Source: SIG607 sp045655165
GTDB lineage: Bacteria > Bacillota > Clostridia > Oscillospirales > Acutalibacteraceae
Reading direction: 5' to 3'
DNA length: 33,800 nt
Assembly (NCBI GenBank): GCA_045655165.1
Contig: JAZOOT010000011.1
Location: forward strand, 1-33,800
Shown here: positions 1-8,089 of the stretch, piece after piece
How positions within the stretch are numbered: position 1 is the first letter of the stretch
Layout: each line of letters opens with the position of its first letter
Position numbers and translations under genes: made by a program
The notes under the pieces: model-generated
Told to the model about the DNA's origin: nothing
What the model saw: the letters and a program-made list of their open reading frames with translations, nothing else
Database searches by the model: none

Positions 1-63
1 TCACAATATCACTTATTACATTTATCTTTGAGATAGTTATAATTTTAAAGTATGTAACCCACT

Positions 64-95
64 ATGACACTTTCAAGCCGAAAGTGTCATTTTTA
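64..95 (+). terminator. Rho-independent terminator, plus direction
   Basis: An 11-bp perfect stem (ATGACACTTTC at 64-74 and GAAAGTGTCAT at 80-90) with a 5-base loop is followed by a T run and AT-rich sequence on the plus strand. On the minus strand no T run follows, so it most likely ends a plus-strand transcript entering from left of the window. The first 60 bases show no convincing coding sequence. Confidence 0.7.
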
Positions 96-99
96 ATAT

Positions 100-140
100 A
101 AAAAGAAATTGGGAGGAACTTCTTTACGAAGTGTCTCCCA
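100..140 (-). terminator. Probable terminator of the amidase gene
   Basis: An imperfect inverted repeat (TGGGAGGAACTTC at 110-122 and GAAGTGTCTCCCA at 128-140, two internal mismatches, 5-base loop) lies just downstream of the amidase stop codon. In the minus direction it is followed by a moderately T-rich stretch ending in TTTTT. On the plus strand a run of seven T lies at 151-157, so some bidirectional activity is possible. Confidence 0.5.
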
Positions 141-155
141 AAGCGAGTTCTTTTT

Positions 156-899
156 TTAGTTTACTTTTAAATACTGCGAATAAACATAACCCTTTTTACC
201 ATTATATTCAACCATATACCAATCAGGCACCGAGGCAAAAATGGGCACTACGGTACCGTTGGGAATTACCGCAATAACCGGCGAAGATAAATCAGGTCTT
301 TCACGAAGATTTAGGTTTCCGCCATAATAGGTTGCAACTGTTCCCGAGCCCGACATATTAGGAATATTAAAAGGTATATCAAAATAGTCGCTTAGTGACA
401 GCACGGTGTTACGGGCAATTGCGTCTATATTATTGCGAATCCACTCGGCGTCTTCTGCGTTATCGTGGTATGCGTATTCAATTAAAACCGCGGGTGCTTT
501 TGTCCTAACAACTTCGCCAAGAGTTGTTGTAGGCACTGTTCTTACTTTATCGGGCAACGGATAAATTAGCTTAAGGTTGTTTGCAAAGATTTCGGCTGCC
601 CGCTGACCGTTTACACTGCTTGGCGCATAATAAACTTCAGTTCCTCTATTTGCGCCTTCCCTACCCGCGCCAGAAGCATTTGAATGGAGCGCCAAATGAA
701 AATCATAGTTCCCTGCATTAGACTGTGCTATTGAACTTGCGGCTGTCATTTCTGGTGTGTTTCGCGTATAGGTTATACCCGATGCATCTAAATAAGGTAT
801 CATTGCATCGGCTACAAGGTTCATATACTGTTCTTCTGTTCCGCCACCGTTATACAAATTAAATTCCTGCGTTGACGGGCTTAAATAAATACTTGGCAT
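156..899 (-). CDS. N-acetylmuramoyl-L-alanine amidase (Amidase_3-like) with C-terminal SH3 domain
   Basis: 247 residues. The catalytic domain (about 1-175) resembles zinc amidases that cut the bond between MurNAc and L-Ala in peptidoglycan. Visible zinc-site elements are Glu22/Glu23 in GTEEQYM, His72 in HLALHSNA and the late acidic residue Glu141 in VLIEYAYH. The usual first His of the family (DPGHG-type motif) is replaced by SPSTQEFN, a variant I associate with clostridial amidases. Residues about 183-247 form a bacterial SH3 domain (NLNLRERPDLSSPV ... GYVYSQYLKV) expected to bind the cell wall. No signal peptide is visible, so release may need lysis, a holin-like route or spore-mother-cell expression. 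It is the last gene of the rpoD block. Its ribosome binding site (GGAGGG) sits inside a hairpin at 902-944. The family call is firm; the cellular role is not. Confidence 0.85.
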   Translation of the reverse strand: MPSIYLSPSTQEFNLYNGGGTEEQYMNLVADAMIPYLDASGITYTRNTPEMTAASSIAQSNAGNYDFHLALHSNASGAGREGANRGTEVYYAPSSVNGQRAAEIFANNLKLIYPLPDKVRTVPTTTLGEVVRTKAPAVLIEYAYHDNAEDAEWIRNNIDAIARNTVLSLSDYFDIPFNIPNMSGSGTVATYYGGNLNLRERPDLSSPVIAVIPNGTVVPIFASVPDWYMVEYNGKKGYVYSQYLKVN

Positions 900-944
900 A
901 AAAAATCACCCTCCACCAAAATAATATTCGTTGAGGGTGATTTT
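900..944 (-). promoter_or_regulatory. Terminator-like hairpin containing the amidase ribosome binding site
   Basis: A 12-bp perfect inverted repeat (AAAATCACCCTC at 902-913, GAGGGTGATTTT at 933-944) with a 19-base loop lies between the 180-residue gene and the amidase. Read on the minus strand, the stem is followed by six T that directly touch the amidase ATG (899). The GGAGGG that must serve as its Shine-Dalgarno is in the 3' arm. The element can act as an intrinsic terminator, and the same fold would hide the ribosome binding site. Confidence 0.75.
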
Positions 945-949
945 ATGAA

Positions 950-1492
950 CTAATTAAGACCAAGTTTTTCGGCATTTTCCTTTACAACCGAACTAAACCA
1001 GCAGTAAAGCGCTTCGCCCAATTCTTGGTAAACGTTGTCACCGTCGTGCGAACAAAGCATTGCAAATGTTTGTCCAATTCTTCGTTCAATTTCGGTACCG
1101 CGTCTATAAGCCAAATAGTAAAAAGAGAATGCGCCTGTATCAGATGAAGTGCGCCAAATTTCAGGGTTGTTCATTTTTAAATAGTCTAAAAACGCTTTTT
1201 GTGCAATACCAATATCGGTGTCATCGCTTAAATAACGCTCAAACGAAACCGTAGCGGTAAAAGACAACAACAAACGGCGCTGTATAATCATATCGTAATC
1301 GCCTTCATCATCGTATTTAAAATTTGCCGCATCTGAAGAAAAAATCTTGGCTATTGTGTTTCCAAGTGTTTTAGCCGCAACCCTTTCCTGCTCATCGGTT
1401 TTGTTAAGCAACATTTTTTCTAAATTTCTTTTAACGTCCACCGATGGTTTATCTCCAACAATTTTAATATCCTTATCATCGTTCACCTGCAT
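950..1492 (-). CDS. Unknown soluble protein, 180 residues, downstream of rpoD
   Basis: I do not recognise this family. The product is acidic and soluble, with no signal peptide or membrane segment. The first 40 residues are charged and probably flexible. The rest looks mainly helical, with an aromatic-rich stretch (GAFSFYYLAYRRGTEIERRI, about 122-141). The ATG at 1492 has a good ribosome binding site (GGAAAGGAGAGA). It lies 36 bases after the rpoD stop on the same strand, so it is probably co-transcribed with dnaG-rpoD, and it is followed by the hairpin at 902-944. Codon use looks like that of its neighbours. Its position would fit a general growth or envelope role, but nothing in the sequence proves one. 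Confidence 0.75.
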   Translation of the reverse strand: MQVNDDKDIKIVGDKPSVDVKRNLEKMLLNKTDEQERVAAKTLGNTIAKIFSSDAANFKYDDEGDYDMIIQRRLLLSFTATVSFERYLSDDTDIGIAQKAFLDYLKMNNPEIWRTSSDTGAFSFYYLAYRRGTEIERRIGQTFAMLCSHDGDNVYQELGEALYCWFSSVVKENAEKLGLN

Positions 1493-1528
1493 TCTCTCCT
1501 TTCCTGTTATATTATAGTATATTCATTT

Positions 1529-2659
1529 TTATTTATCTTTAAAACGGTTACTTCTAACGGGATGGCGAAGTTTTCTTAACGCCTTAGCTTCAATTTGGCG
1601 AATACGCTCACGCGTAACGTTAAATTCAAGTCCAACTTCTTCAAGCGTATGGCATCTGCCGTCTTGCAAGCCAAAACGCAAACGAATAACGGCTTCTTCA
1701 CGGTCGGTAAGGGTTTTTAAAACGCCGTCAATATCTTCGTTTGTAATTGTTTTAAGTGCAGCTTCATCGGGTGCTAAAGCATCTTCATCACGAATGAAGT
1801 CCATTAAACGAGAATCTTCCTCAGGGCCAATGGGAGTTTCCATTGAAACAGGTTCTTGTGCCACGCGCATAATTTCACGCACACGTTCAACCGACATCTC
1901 AAGTTTTTCAGCAATCATTTCTTCAGTGGGCTCGTATCCGTTTTCATGCAAAAGTTGGCTTTGTACCCTTTTTAAACGGTTAATAGTTTCAACCATGTGA
2001 ACGGGAATACGAATAGTTCTTGCTTGGTCAGCAATAGCACGGGTAATTGCTTGTCTTATCCACCAAGTTGCATAAGTAGAGAATTTAAAGCCCTTGGTAT
2101 AGTCAAACTTATCAACTGCTTTAATAAGCCCAACGTTACCCTCTTGAATTAAATCAAGGAAATACATACCTCTGCCAACGTATTTTTTTGCAATACTTAC
2201 AACAAGGCGAAGGTTTGCTTCTGCCAAACGGCGTTTTGCTTTTTCATCGCCATCGGAAATTTTAATGGCAAGTTCAACTTCTTCATCGTTAGAAAGAAGC
2301 GGTACCCTACCTATTTCGCGAAGATAAACCTTAACGGGGTCATCAAGCGAAATATTATCAAAATTAGAATCATCGTTAATTTGTTCTAAATCAATTTCTT
2401 CTAATTTTAATTCATCATCGGTTGGTTCTTCTTCATAATCAAGGTCAAGTATTGCGGGCTCGTCGTAAAGGGATTCCAAATCATCAGGTGCATTTTCAAT
2501 TTCATCAATTGAAGCAACCGTTGTTTTTTCGCTTAACATATCCCCATCGTTTTTATAAGCGTTTTCTTCAATCGGTGCAGTTAATTCCTGACTTTTTTTA
2601 GCACGAGTTTTTTTCTTGGGCGCAGTTTCCTGCATTTCTAAGTTTTTGTTATCTTCCAT
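1529..2659 (-). CDS. rpoD: Primary RNA polymerase sigma factor (RpoD/SigA)
   Basis: 376 residues, the usual length of clostridial/bacillar SigA. An acidic, Lys-rich low-complexity N-terminus (1-105, a short region 1.1) is followed by region 1.2 (DDPVKVYLREIGRVPLL, from about 106) and region 2 (about 148-217), with the core-binding and -10 recognition helix FSTYATWWIRQAITRAIADQ. Region 3 covers about 218-300. Region 4.2 (about 335-366) holds the -35 recognition helix-turn-helix, including VTRERIRQIEAKALRKLR. It is the housekeeping sigma expected to read the TTGACA/TATAAT promoters seen here. The start codon lies 3 bases after the dnaG stop, and its GGGAG ribosome binding site is inside the dnaG 3' end, the standard dnaG-rpoD macromolecular-synthesis arrangement. 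Confidence 0.98.
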   Translation of the reverse strand: MEDNKNLEMQETAPKKKTRAKKSQELTAPIEENAYKNDGDMLSEKTTVASIDEIENAPDDLESLYDEPAILDLDYEEEPTDDELKLEEIDLEQINDDSNFDNISLDDPVKVYLREIGRVPLLSNDEEVELAIKISDGDEKAKRRLAEANLRLVVSIAKKYVGRGMYFLDLIQEGNVGLIKAVDKFDYTKGFKFSTYATWWIRQAITRAIADQARTIRIPVHMVETINRLKRVQSQLLHENGYEPTEEMIAEKLEMSVERVREIMRVAQEPVSMETPIGPEEDSRLMDFIRDEDALAPDEAALKTITNEDIDGVLKTLTDREEAVIRLRFGLQDGRCHTLEEVGLEFNVTRERIRQIEAKALRKLRHPVRSNRFKDK

Positions 2660-2662
2660 CCT

Positions 2663-4429
2663 TTATACTCCCTTTTTATTATCTACAATTGACTGTAACT
2701 GATTAACCCAGTCGTCATCTGTTTCGCCTTCTGCTTCGTTTTTGTGAAGCAAACATTCATAAAGCAAAATTTCAATAGAATCTTTTAAAACTTTATGGGC
2801 GTTTTCTTTTGCTGTATTGCTGTTTAAAAGTGAAACAACATACCCGATTTCAGCCGAAGTAAGATATTGCCCCAAATGTGAAACATCAATTTCTTCTGAC
2901 TGTTTTGCCAAAGTGTTTATAAGTTCAAAAACCTTACGGTTTAAATCGGTTAAAAAGTTTTCTTTCTTTAGTTTTTCATTTGCAAAAGTAAGCGTGTCGG
3001 GGTGGTTTAAAAGCACCGAAATTATTGCTTCTTCTGCCACACAGGCGCGTTTTAAAAACCTTTTTTGCGGGTTAATATCGTTTGCGCTGTATTTAGGATT
3101 TATTACGTTTGCAATTTCCTTTTTAAATTCTTGTTTTGCGTTTTTATTTTTTATTTCCTTAACCGTATTAAGAATTGTTTGTTTTGAAACACCAAAACGC
3201 TCACTTAACTTTCCTGCATACAAATCAACCGTTAAACTGTCACTTGTTTCCGCCAAAACTGCCGCCGCTTTTTTTAAGTAAAGCAAACCGCCGTCGTTTT
3301 TAGTAAAATCAATTCCGGCACTTTCCATATAAAGTTTATACTCAATATCGGTTACTGCGCCTTCTAAAAGTGCTTTAAATTTTTCGGGCGAGTTCTTTTT
3401 AATAAAATCATCGGGGTCTTTTCCATCGGGAATAACAAGCACCCTTATTGGCATACCTGAATCCTTTAAAGTTTCAAGAGCGCGTTTTACCGCTTTTTGA
3501 CCCGCTGCATCGGCATCAAGCGTAATAACAATTTCTTTTGTATAGCGCGAAAGCAGTTTTGCCTGTTCTATTGTAAAGGCGGTGCCAAGTGCCGCAACCG
3601 TGTTTTCAAAACCCGCTTGATGCAAAGAAATTACATCCATATTGCCTTCAACCAATATTATGCGTTCGCTACAATGGTTTTTGGCAAAGTTAAAACCGTA
3701 AAGGTTTTCGCTTTTTTTATAAACAGGCGTGTCCGAAGTATTTACATACTTCCCTGCCGCTTTGGTATCACTTGGGTTTGCCCTTGCGCTAAAAGCAATA
3801 ACGTTGCCGCGCAAATTTATTATTGGGAAAACAACCCTATTTCTAAATCGGTCAAAATAACCGCCGCGGCTGTTTTTAGAAACAACATTTGCTTGGAACA
3901 TATCGCTTAGCGAATAACCCTTTGATTTTAGATGGTTAATAAGCTCGTCCCATGAATCAGGCGCACATCCAAGTCCAAAATGTTTAATAGTTTGCAAAGT
4001 TAAACCGCGCCCTGTTAAATAATCAAGCGCCCATTTACCGCCCGCGGTAAACAAATATTTGTGATAAAACCTTGCGGTTTCGCGGTTAATTTCCAAAATT
4101 GTGGTTTTTAAACGCGACATAGAGTTATCGTACCCGCTTTCAGGTATATCTACACCGCTTCTTTCGGCAAGCAGTTTAACCGACTCTATGTAATCAAGGT
4201 TTTCTATCATTGAAGTAAATGTAAAAATATCACCGCCAACACCGCAACCAAAGCAGTAAAACGAGCCGTTTTCGGGGTAAACGGTAAACGAAGGTGTTTT
4301 TTCGTTATGAAATGGGCAAAGACCAACAAGGTTTCTTCCGCGCCTTTTTAAATTAACGTAAGGACTAATAATTTCGGCAATTTCGTTTTTATACTTTATT
4401 TCGCTTATTACCTCTGCCGGTATTGCCAT
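2663..4429 (-). CDS. dnaG: DNA primase DnaG
   Basis: 588 residues; makes RNA primers for the replication fork. The N-terminal CHC2 zinc finger is visible (Cys38-x2-His41 in CPFH, Cys59-x2-Cys62 in CFGC). The RNA polymerase core follows, with the TOPRIM motif carrying Glu261 (LVEGNMDV) and the acidic pair Asp305/Asp307 (TLDADAAG). The C-terminal 130 residues form the DnaB-interacting helicase-binding domain. The start is set by GGAGGTG six bases upstream. The next gene, rpoD, follows within 3 bases, and dgt lies 18 bases upstream on the same strand, so the three are likely one transcript. Confidence 0.97.
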   Translation of the reverse strand: MAIPAEVISEIKYKNEIAEIISPYVNLKRRGRNLVGLCPFHNEKTPSFTVYPENGSFYCFGCGVGGDIFTFTSMIENLDYIESVKLLAERSGVDIPESGYDNSMSRLKTTILEINRETARFYHKYLFTAGGKWALDYLTGRGLTLQTIKHFGLGCAPDSWDELINHLKSKGYSLSDMFQANVVSKNSRGGYFDRFRNRVVFPIINLRGNVIAFSARANPSDTKAAGKYVNTSDTPVYKKSENLYGFNFAKNHCSERIILVEGNMDVISLHQAGFENTVAALGTAFTIEQAKLLSRYTKEIVITLDADAAGQKAVKRALETLKDSGMPIRVLVIPDGKDPDDFIKKNSPEKFKALLEGAVTDIEYKLYMESAGIDFTKNDGGLLYLKKAAAVLAETSDSLTVDLYAGKLSERFGVSKQTILNTVKEIKNKNAKQEFKKEIANVINPKYSANDINPQKRFLKRACVAEEAIISVLLNHPDTLTFANEKLKKENFLTDLNRKVFELINTLAKQSEEIDVSHLGQYLTSAEIGYVVSLLNSNTAKENAHKVLKDSIEILLYECLLHKNEAEGETDDDWVNQLQSIVDNKKGV

Positions 4430-4447
4430 AAAAACACCTCCTATTTT

Positions 4448-5446
4448 TTAATATTTCCAAGAACCCGGAACAAAAACATTTGTAAAGGTTGTGGCAGCAA
4501 AATGGTCGGTCATACCCGCAATATAATCTGCCACTGCGCGATTAATGCCTTCGTTTTTAATTATGTTTTCAAATTCTTTTGGTAGTTTATTTGGGTTTTG
4601 AGTATAAAAATCAAATAAACCTTTAACTAAACCAAAAACCTTTTCTTCTTCCTTTTTTGCCTTTGGATTAAAATAAACACTTTCAAATAAAAAGCCGTGC
4701 AAAGCAGTAAAGGCATCAAAAACTTCGTTTGACATTTTAATATCATCTTTACTGTTTTCAACAAGCGAAGTCACAAGGGTTGTAATTCTTTCGCTTTTTG
4801 AATGTCCCAAGCAATCACGAAGTTCTATTGGTATATCTTCTTCGGTAATTATCCCTCCGCGCACGGCATCATCAATATCGTGGTTGATGTATGCAATTCT
4901 ATCACAATAACGAACCACCCTGCCTTCAAGCGTTTGTGCTTGGCTGCCTTTTGTGTGATTTAAAATGCCGTCAAGCACCTCGGCAGTTAAGTTTAGCCCC
5001 TTTCCGCCGTCCTCAAGCAGTTCGCAAACCCTTACGCTTTGTTCGTAATGGGTAAAACCGCCGTCGAGCAGTTCGTTTAATGCGCGTTCACCCGCATGAC
5101 CAAAAGGCGTATGCCCTAAATCGTGCCCAAGAGCTATTGCTTCGGTTAAATCTTCGTTAAGCATTAAAGCGCGGCTAACTGTACGCGCAATTTGCGAAAC
5201 TTCAAGCGTGTGTGTAAGGCGGGTGCGGTAATGGTCAGATTCGGGCGATAAAAACACCTGTGTTTTATGTTTTAATCGCCTAAACGCTTTACTGTGAATA
5301 ATTCGGTCGCGGTCGCGCTGAAAACAGGTGCGCAAATTGTCTTCATCTTCGGGTACTTTTCTGCCTTTACTTTTACTGCTGAAAGCCGCATAAGGTGAAA
5401 GTAATAGGTGTTCGTTATTCTCTGTACGAATTCTTATATTTTCCAT
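4448..5446 (-). CDS. dgt: Deoxyguanosinetriphosphate triphosphohydrolase-like HD protein
   Basis: 332 residues from the ATG at 5446. Family members split dGTP (or other dNTPs) into the nucleoside and triphosphate. The HD metal site is visible: His79 in RLTHTLEV, His108-Asp109 in ALGHDLGHTPFGHAGE, and a later Asp in YCDRIAYINHDIDDA. The early QRDRDRIIHSKAFRRLKHKT segment is the typical Dgt family start. I chose the ATG because a reading from the upstream TTG would crowd the AAAGGTG ribosome binding site. It is immediately upstream of dnaG, a linkage common in clostridia, which suggests coordination of nucleotide pools with priming. Substrate specificity cannot be read from sequence. Confidence 0.95.
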   Translation of the reverse strand: MENIRIRTENNEHLLLSPYAAFSSKSKGRKVPEDEDNLRTCFQRDRDRIIHSKAFRRLKHKTQVFLSPESDHYRTRLTHTLEVSQIARTVSRALMLNEDLTEAIALGHDLGHTPFGHAGERALNELLDGGFTHYEQSVRVCELLEDGGKGLNLTAEVLDGILNHTKGSQAQTLEGRVVRYCDRIAYINHDIDDAVRGGIITEEDIPIELRDCLGHSKSERITTLVTSLVENSKDDIKMSNEVFDAFTALHGFLFESVYFNPKAKKEEEKVFGLVKGLFDFYTQNPNKLPKEFENIIKNEGINRAVADYIAGMTDHFAATTFTNVFVPGSWKY

Positions 5447-5534
5447 TAAATACAACACCTTTCCTTTTTTATTTACCGATTTATTATTATATTCGCAAAA
5501 AAACTCAAAATACCTTTATTTTTATAAAAATTTC

Positions 5535-6155
5535 TTAAAAAGGTCCAAAAAATTCATTTATTTTCTTGGCGGTTAGTTTTCCGCCAAAGGTTTCGGTTAA
5601 ATTATTTATAAATTCTTGCGTTTTTTGTGTTTCAAAGTTATAGTTTACAACAACATTTTCGCCGTAAATAACATTAACAATTTTACCGCCGTTTTTAATA
5701 ATTAACGGCTCAATTCGGTTAAACTGCTGATAGTCACACTCGGTTTCTAAATTAACACACGGTTTCATTTGGGCAATTTTCGCGTTTTCAATACAGTTTT
5801 TTGCGGCGGCGCTATATGCACGGCAAAGGCCGCCCGTGCCAAGCAAAATTCCGCCAAAATAGCGGGTTACAACCACACACACATTTTTAAGGTGTGCGCC
5901 GTTAATAACATCAAGTACCGGTTTACCTGCAGTACCGTGAGGTTCGCCATCGTCACTAAAGCGTGAAAAAGAACTGTTATTCAAAACAAAGGCGTGTACG
6001 TTGTGCCTTGCTTCGCGATTTTCAGCGCGTACTTTTTCAATAAAGGCAAAAGCATCTTCTTCGGTTTCAATATTAGCAATTCTTGCAATAAAGCGCGAAC
6101 GCTTTTCTTCGTATTCACCAATACTTTCGCCAAATATGGTTAAATAACTTTCCAT
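5535..6155 (-). CDS. yigZ: YigZ/IMPACT family protein
   Basis: 206 residues from the ATG at 6155, which has a strong GGAGGTG ribosome binding site. The N-terminal UPF0029/IMPACT domain shows the family signature: KRSRFIARIA, then ARHNVHAFVL, SDDGEPHGTAGKPVLD and VTRYFGGILLGTGGLCRAY. A ferredoxin-like C-terminal domain (about 130-206) follows. The molecular role in bacteria is unsettled; eukaryotic relatives regulate translation through GCN1/GCN2. It follows rpmE with a terminator in between, so its expression may depend on read-through or a weak promoter I could not define. Confidence 0.93.
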   Translation of the reverse strand: MESYLTIFGESIGEYEEKRSRFIARIANIETEEDAFAFIEKVRAENREARHNVHAFVLNNSSFSRFSDDGEPHGTAGKPVLDVINGAHLKNVCVVVTRYFGGILLGTGGLCRAYSAAAKNCIENAKIAQMKPCVNLETECDYQQFNRIEPLIIKNGGKIVNVIYGENVVVNYNFETQKTQEFINNLTETFGGKLTAKKINEFFGPF

Positions 6156-6175
6156 TTCACACCTCCAAACAAATA

Positions 6176-6207
6176 TAAAAAACCGCAACCATTATACGTG
6201 GTTGCGG
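6176..6207 (-). terminator. Terminator downstream of rpmE
   Basis: A 9-bp perfect stem (CCGCAACCA at 6183-6191, TGGTTGCGG at 6199-6207) with a 7-base loop is followed on the minus strand by six T. It lies 8 bases after the rpmE stop and just ahead of the yigZ ribosome binding site. Confidence 0.85.
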
Positions 6208-6215
6208 AATTACTA

Positions 6216-6413
6216 TTATAAGCCGTAACGCTTTCTGAATTTGTCAACACGTCCGCCGGTATCTACCAATTTTTGTTTACCGGTGAAAAACGGATGACAT
6301 TTAGAACAGATATCTAAATGGATATTCTGTTTTGTAGAACGAGTTTCAAACTCTGCACCACATGCACATTTAACAACAACTTTTTCGTACTGCGGATGAA
6401 TGCCTTCTTTCAT
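6216..6413 (-). CDS. rpmE: 50S ribosomal protein L31, zinc-binding type
   Basis: 65 residues from the ATG at 6413, selected because AAGGGGTG lies correctly upstream and family members begin MKxGIHPxY. The sequence carries the Zn-ribbon cysteines (CAC near residue 16-18 and CSKC near 35-38), so it is the C+ zinc form rather than the zinc-free paralogue. The C-terminal GRVDKFRKRYGL is typical. It has its own promoter (6447-6475) and terminator, as expected for a separately controlled ribosomal gene. Confidence 0.98.
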   Translation of the reverse strand: MKEGIHPQYEKVVVKCACGAEFETRSTKQNIHLDICSKCHPFFTGKQKLVDTGGRVDKFRKRYGL

Positions 6414-6446
6414 ATTGACACCCCTTTCCAAATTCATAACATAGTG

Positions 6447-6475
6447 ATTTTAGCACACTTTATTTAAAAAAGCAA
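6447..6475 (-). promoter_or_regulatory. Sigma-A promoter of rpmE
   Basis: On the minus strand, -35 TTGCTT (6475-6470), a 17-bp spacer and -10 TAAAAT (6452-6447) lie about 34 bases ahead of the rpmE start. Confidence 0.7.
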
Positions 6476-6486
6476 GAACTATTTTT

Positions 6487-7077
6487 TTATTTTTTAAAAT
6501 AATTCCTTATATTTTCGTAAATTTCTACTGTTTTAAACTTAAATACATAATTATTTGGGTTGGTAGCAATTTCAGCACTAACGTCACTAACGGCGGAATT
6601 CAGTTCACTTGCCGCGCCAATGCACATTGCAGGAAACATTACGCACCACCAGTTTTTACCCTTGCCCTCGCCTATTATAATGTTTAACGCGTTATATTCA
6701 CCTGCGGGCAAAGTAAATTTTTCGTATTCACGGTTGGTAAAATACGCTTTACCAACATTTATTTTAACGTCATAATTATAACCGTTGTCTTTTATAACCT
6801 GTTTTGCAGTTTTCAAAATTAAATTAGTGTTTGCATTTGTTATATCTATTGCTTGGTTGGTGGTTTCGGCTTTTTTATACATATCTTCGCTAATAAGTAA
6901 TATTGCGTCACGTACCTTTAATTTAAGTTCTTGGTCTGCTTCATTATTTGAATTCGCAATTATGTGCAAACGGAAAACGTTTTCGCGAAGATCTTGGCAA
7001 CGGGCATCAAAATTAGATAACGACAGCAAAATTGCCGCAATTAAACCAAACAATACGGCTAAACGAATATTTTTCAT
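6487..7077 (-). CDS. spoIIR: Stage II sporulation protein R
   Basis: 196 residues. An N-terminal hydrophobic segment (about 5-22) works as signal or anchor. The family signature FRLHIIANSNNEADQELKLK follows at about 36-55, then a domain ending in the conserved NWWCVMFPAMCIG stretch. In Bacillus, SpoIIR is made in the forespore under sigma F and secreted to trigger SpoIIGA processing of pro-sigma E in the mother cell. Its presence says the lineage has (or had) endospore formation. It lies 45 bases downstream of ispE on the same strand. Confidence 0.95.
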   Translation of the reverse strand: MKNIRLAVLFGLIAAILLSLSNFDARCQDLRENVFRLHIIANSNNEADQELKLKVRDAILLISEDMYKKAETTNQAIDITNANTNLILKTAKQVIKDNGYNYDVKINVGKAYFTNREYEKFTLPAGEYNALNIIIGEGKGKNWWCVMFPAMCIGAASELNSAVSDVSAEIATNPNNYVFKFKTVEIYENIRNYFKK

Positions 7078-7122
7078 AAATCAACACTCCTTTTGCGTGA
7101 AGTATTGACGTATTAAAATTTT

Positions 7123-7974
7123 TTATTCAAACACAACAGCGGTGGTTGTGGGCAAAGCAACATAAACGTTTTGATATTTTTTCTTTAGGTTATTATAAGC
7201 AGTAATGGCTTTTTCTTTATTTTTAAACACGCCAAAAACGGTTGGGCCACTGCCTGAAAGACAGGCAGAATTAGCGCCCTGAATAATTAAATCTTTTTTA
7301 ATTTCAGTTTCATTTATAACGTTTTCAAAATCGTTACACAGGTTTTGACAAAACATTTTATAATTGCCTTGGGTAATTGCTTCAATTAAATTTTCGGTAT
7401 TATTTTTTAATGTGTAATCTTTTGTATCAAGTTGTTTATACATATATGCGGTTGAGGGTTTTGTTGAATTTTTAATTAAAACCAACGCGTATTCAAGGTT
7501 ACTGCTAATCTTTTCGGTTTTTTCGCCAATTGAATAAACGTGCTGTGTACCGCCGTTTAAGAAAAACGGCACATCGGCACCCAATTTTTCGGCCAAAATT
7601 AAAAGTTCTTTATCTTTAAGCGGGTAATCAAAAGTTTTATTAAGCGCAAGCAAAACCGCCGCCGCGTTTGAACTGCCGCCGCCAAGTCCTGCAGAAACAG
7701 GAATATTTTTATTAAGATTTATATTTACATTCGCCTTTATTTTTGCGGTTTCTAAAAACAACCCTGCCGCTTTTGTGCAAATATTATCTTCAATATTATA
7801 ATCAGTATAACAGGTGATTTTTGTTTTTTCAGAAAAAACAGCATTTATAACAAGAGTATCACTTAAATCAACCGACTGAAAAACGCTATTAATTAAGTGG
7901 TAGCCGTCTTTCCTTTTGCCAGTTATTTCAAGGGTTAAGTTAATTTTTGCGCAAGATTTAACCGAAATTTTCAT
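7123..7974 (-). CDS. ispE: 4-diphosphocytidyl-2-C-methyl-D-erythritol kinase
   Basis: 283 residues from the ATG at 7974, which has AAGAGG upstream; an in-frame upstream TTG start is less likely. This GHMP-family kinase phosphorylates CDP-methylerythritol in the MEP isoprenoid pathway. Visible features are Lys10 in SCAKINLTL, the glycine-rich ATP loop PVSAGLGGGSSNAAA (about 92-106), the catalytic Asp134 in LGADVPFF, and the C-terminal GHMP motif CLSGSGPTVFGVF. It is divergent from the ACT-domain gene, with a clear promoter between them, and probably heads a transcript including spoIIR. Confidence 0.97.
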   Translation of the reverse strand: MKISVKSCAKINLTLEITGKRKDGYHLINSVFQSVDLSDTLVINAVFSEKTKITCYTDYNIEDNICTKAAGLFLETAKIKANVNINLNKNIPVSAGLGGGSSNAAAVLLALNKTFDYPLKDKELLILAEKLGADVPFFLNGGTQHVYSIGEKTEKISSNLEYALVLIKNSTKPSTAYMYKQLDTKDYTLKNNTENLIEAITQGNYKMFCQNLCNDFENVINETEIKKDLIIQGANSACLSGSGPTVFGVFKNKEKAITAYNNLKKKYQNVYVALPTTTAVVFE

Positions 7975-7994
7975 ACAATCGCCTCTTTTTTTAC

Positions 7995-8023
7995 ATTTTA
8001 ACACAAAACCGCGCTTTTTTCAA
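7995..8023 (-). promoter_or_regulatory. Sigma-A promoter of ispE
   Basis: On the minus strand, -35 TTGAAA (8023-8018), 17-bp spacer and -10 TAAAAT (8000-7995) with a TGn extension. Confidence 0.7.
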
Positions 8024-8033
8024 ATAAATATAA

Positions 8034-8062
8034 TTGCTTTAAATATACAATTATGGTATAAT
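8034..8062 (+). promoter_or_regulatory. Extended -10 promoter of the ACT-PFL operon
   Basis: -35 TTGCTT (8034-8039), 17-bp spacer, and TGGTATAAT giving an extended -10 with consensus TATAAT at 8057-8062. It sits 28 bases ahead of the ATG at 8090. Confidence 0.85.
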
Positions 8063-8089
8063 TACAAAAAAATTTGAAAGGTGATACAA

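Noticed and set aside
2817..3281. Plus-strand frame of 154 codons inside dnaG
   Set aside because: Shadow of the dnaG helicase-binding region; Phe/Ser/Lys-biased with no start signals.
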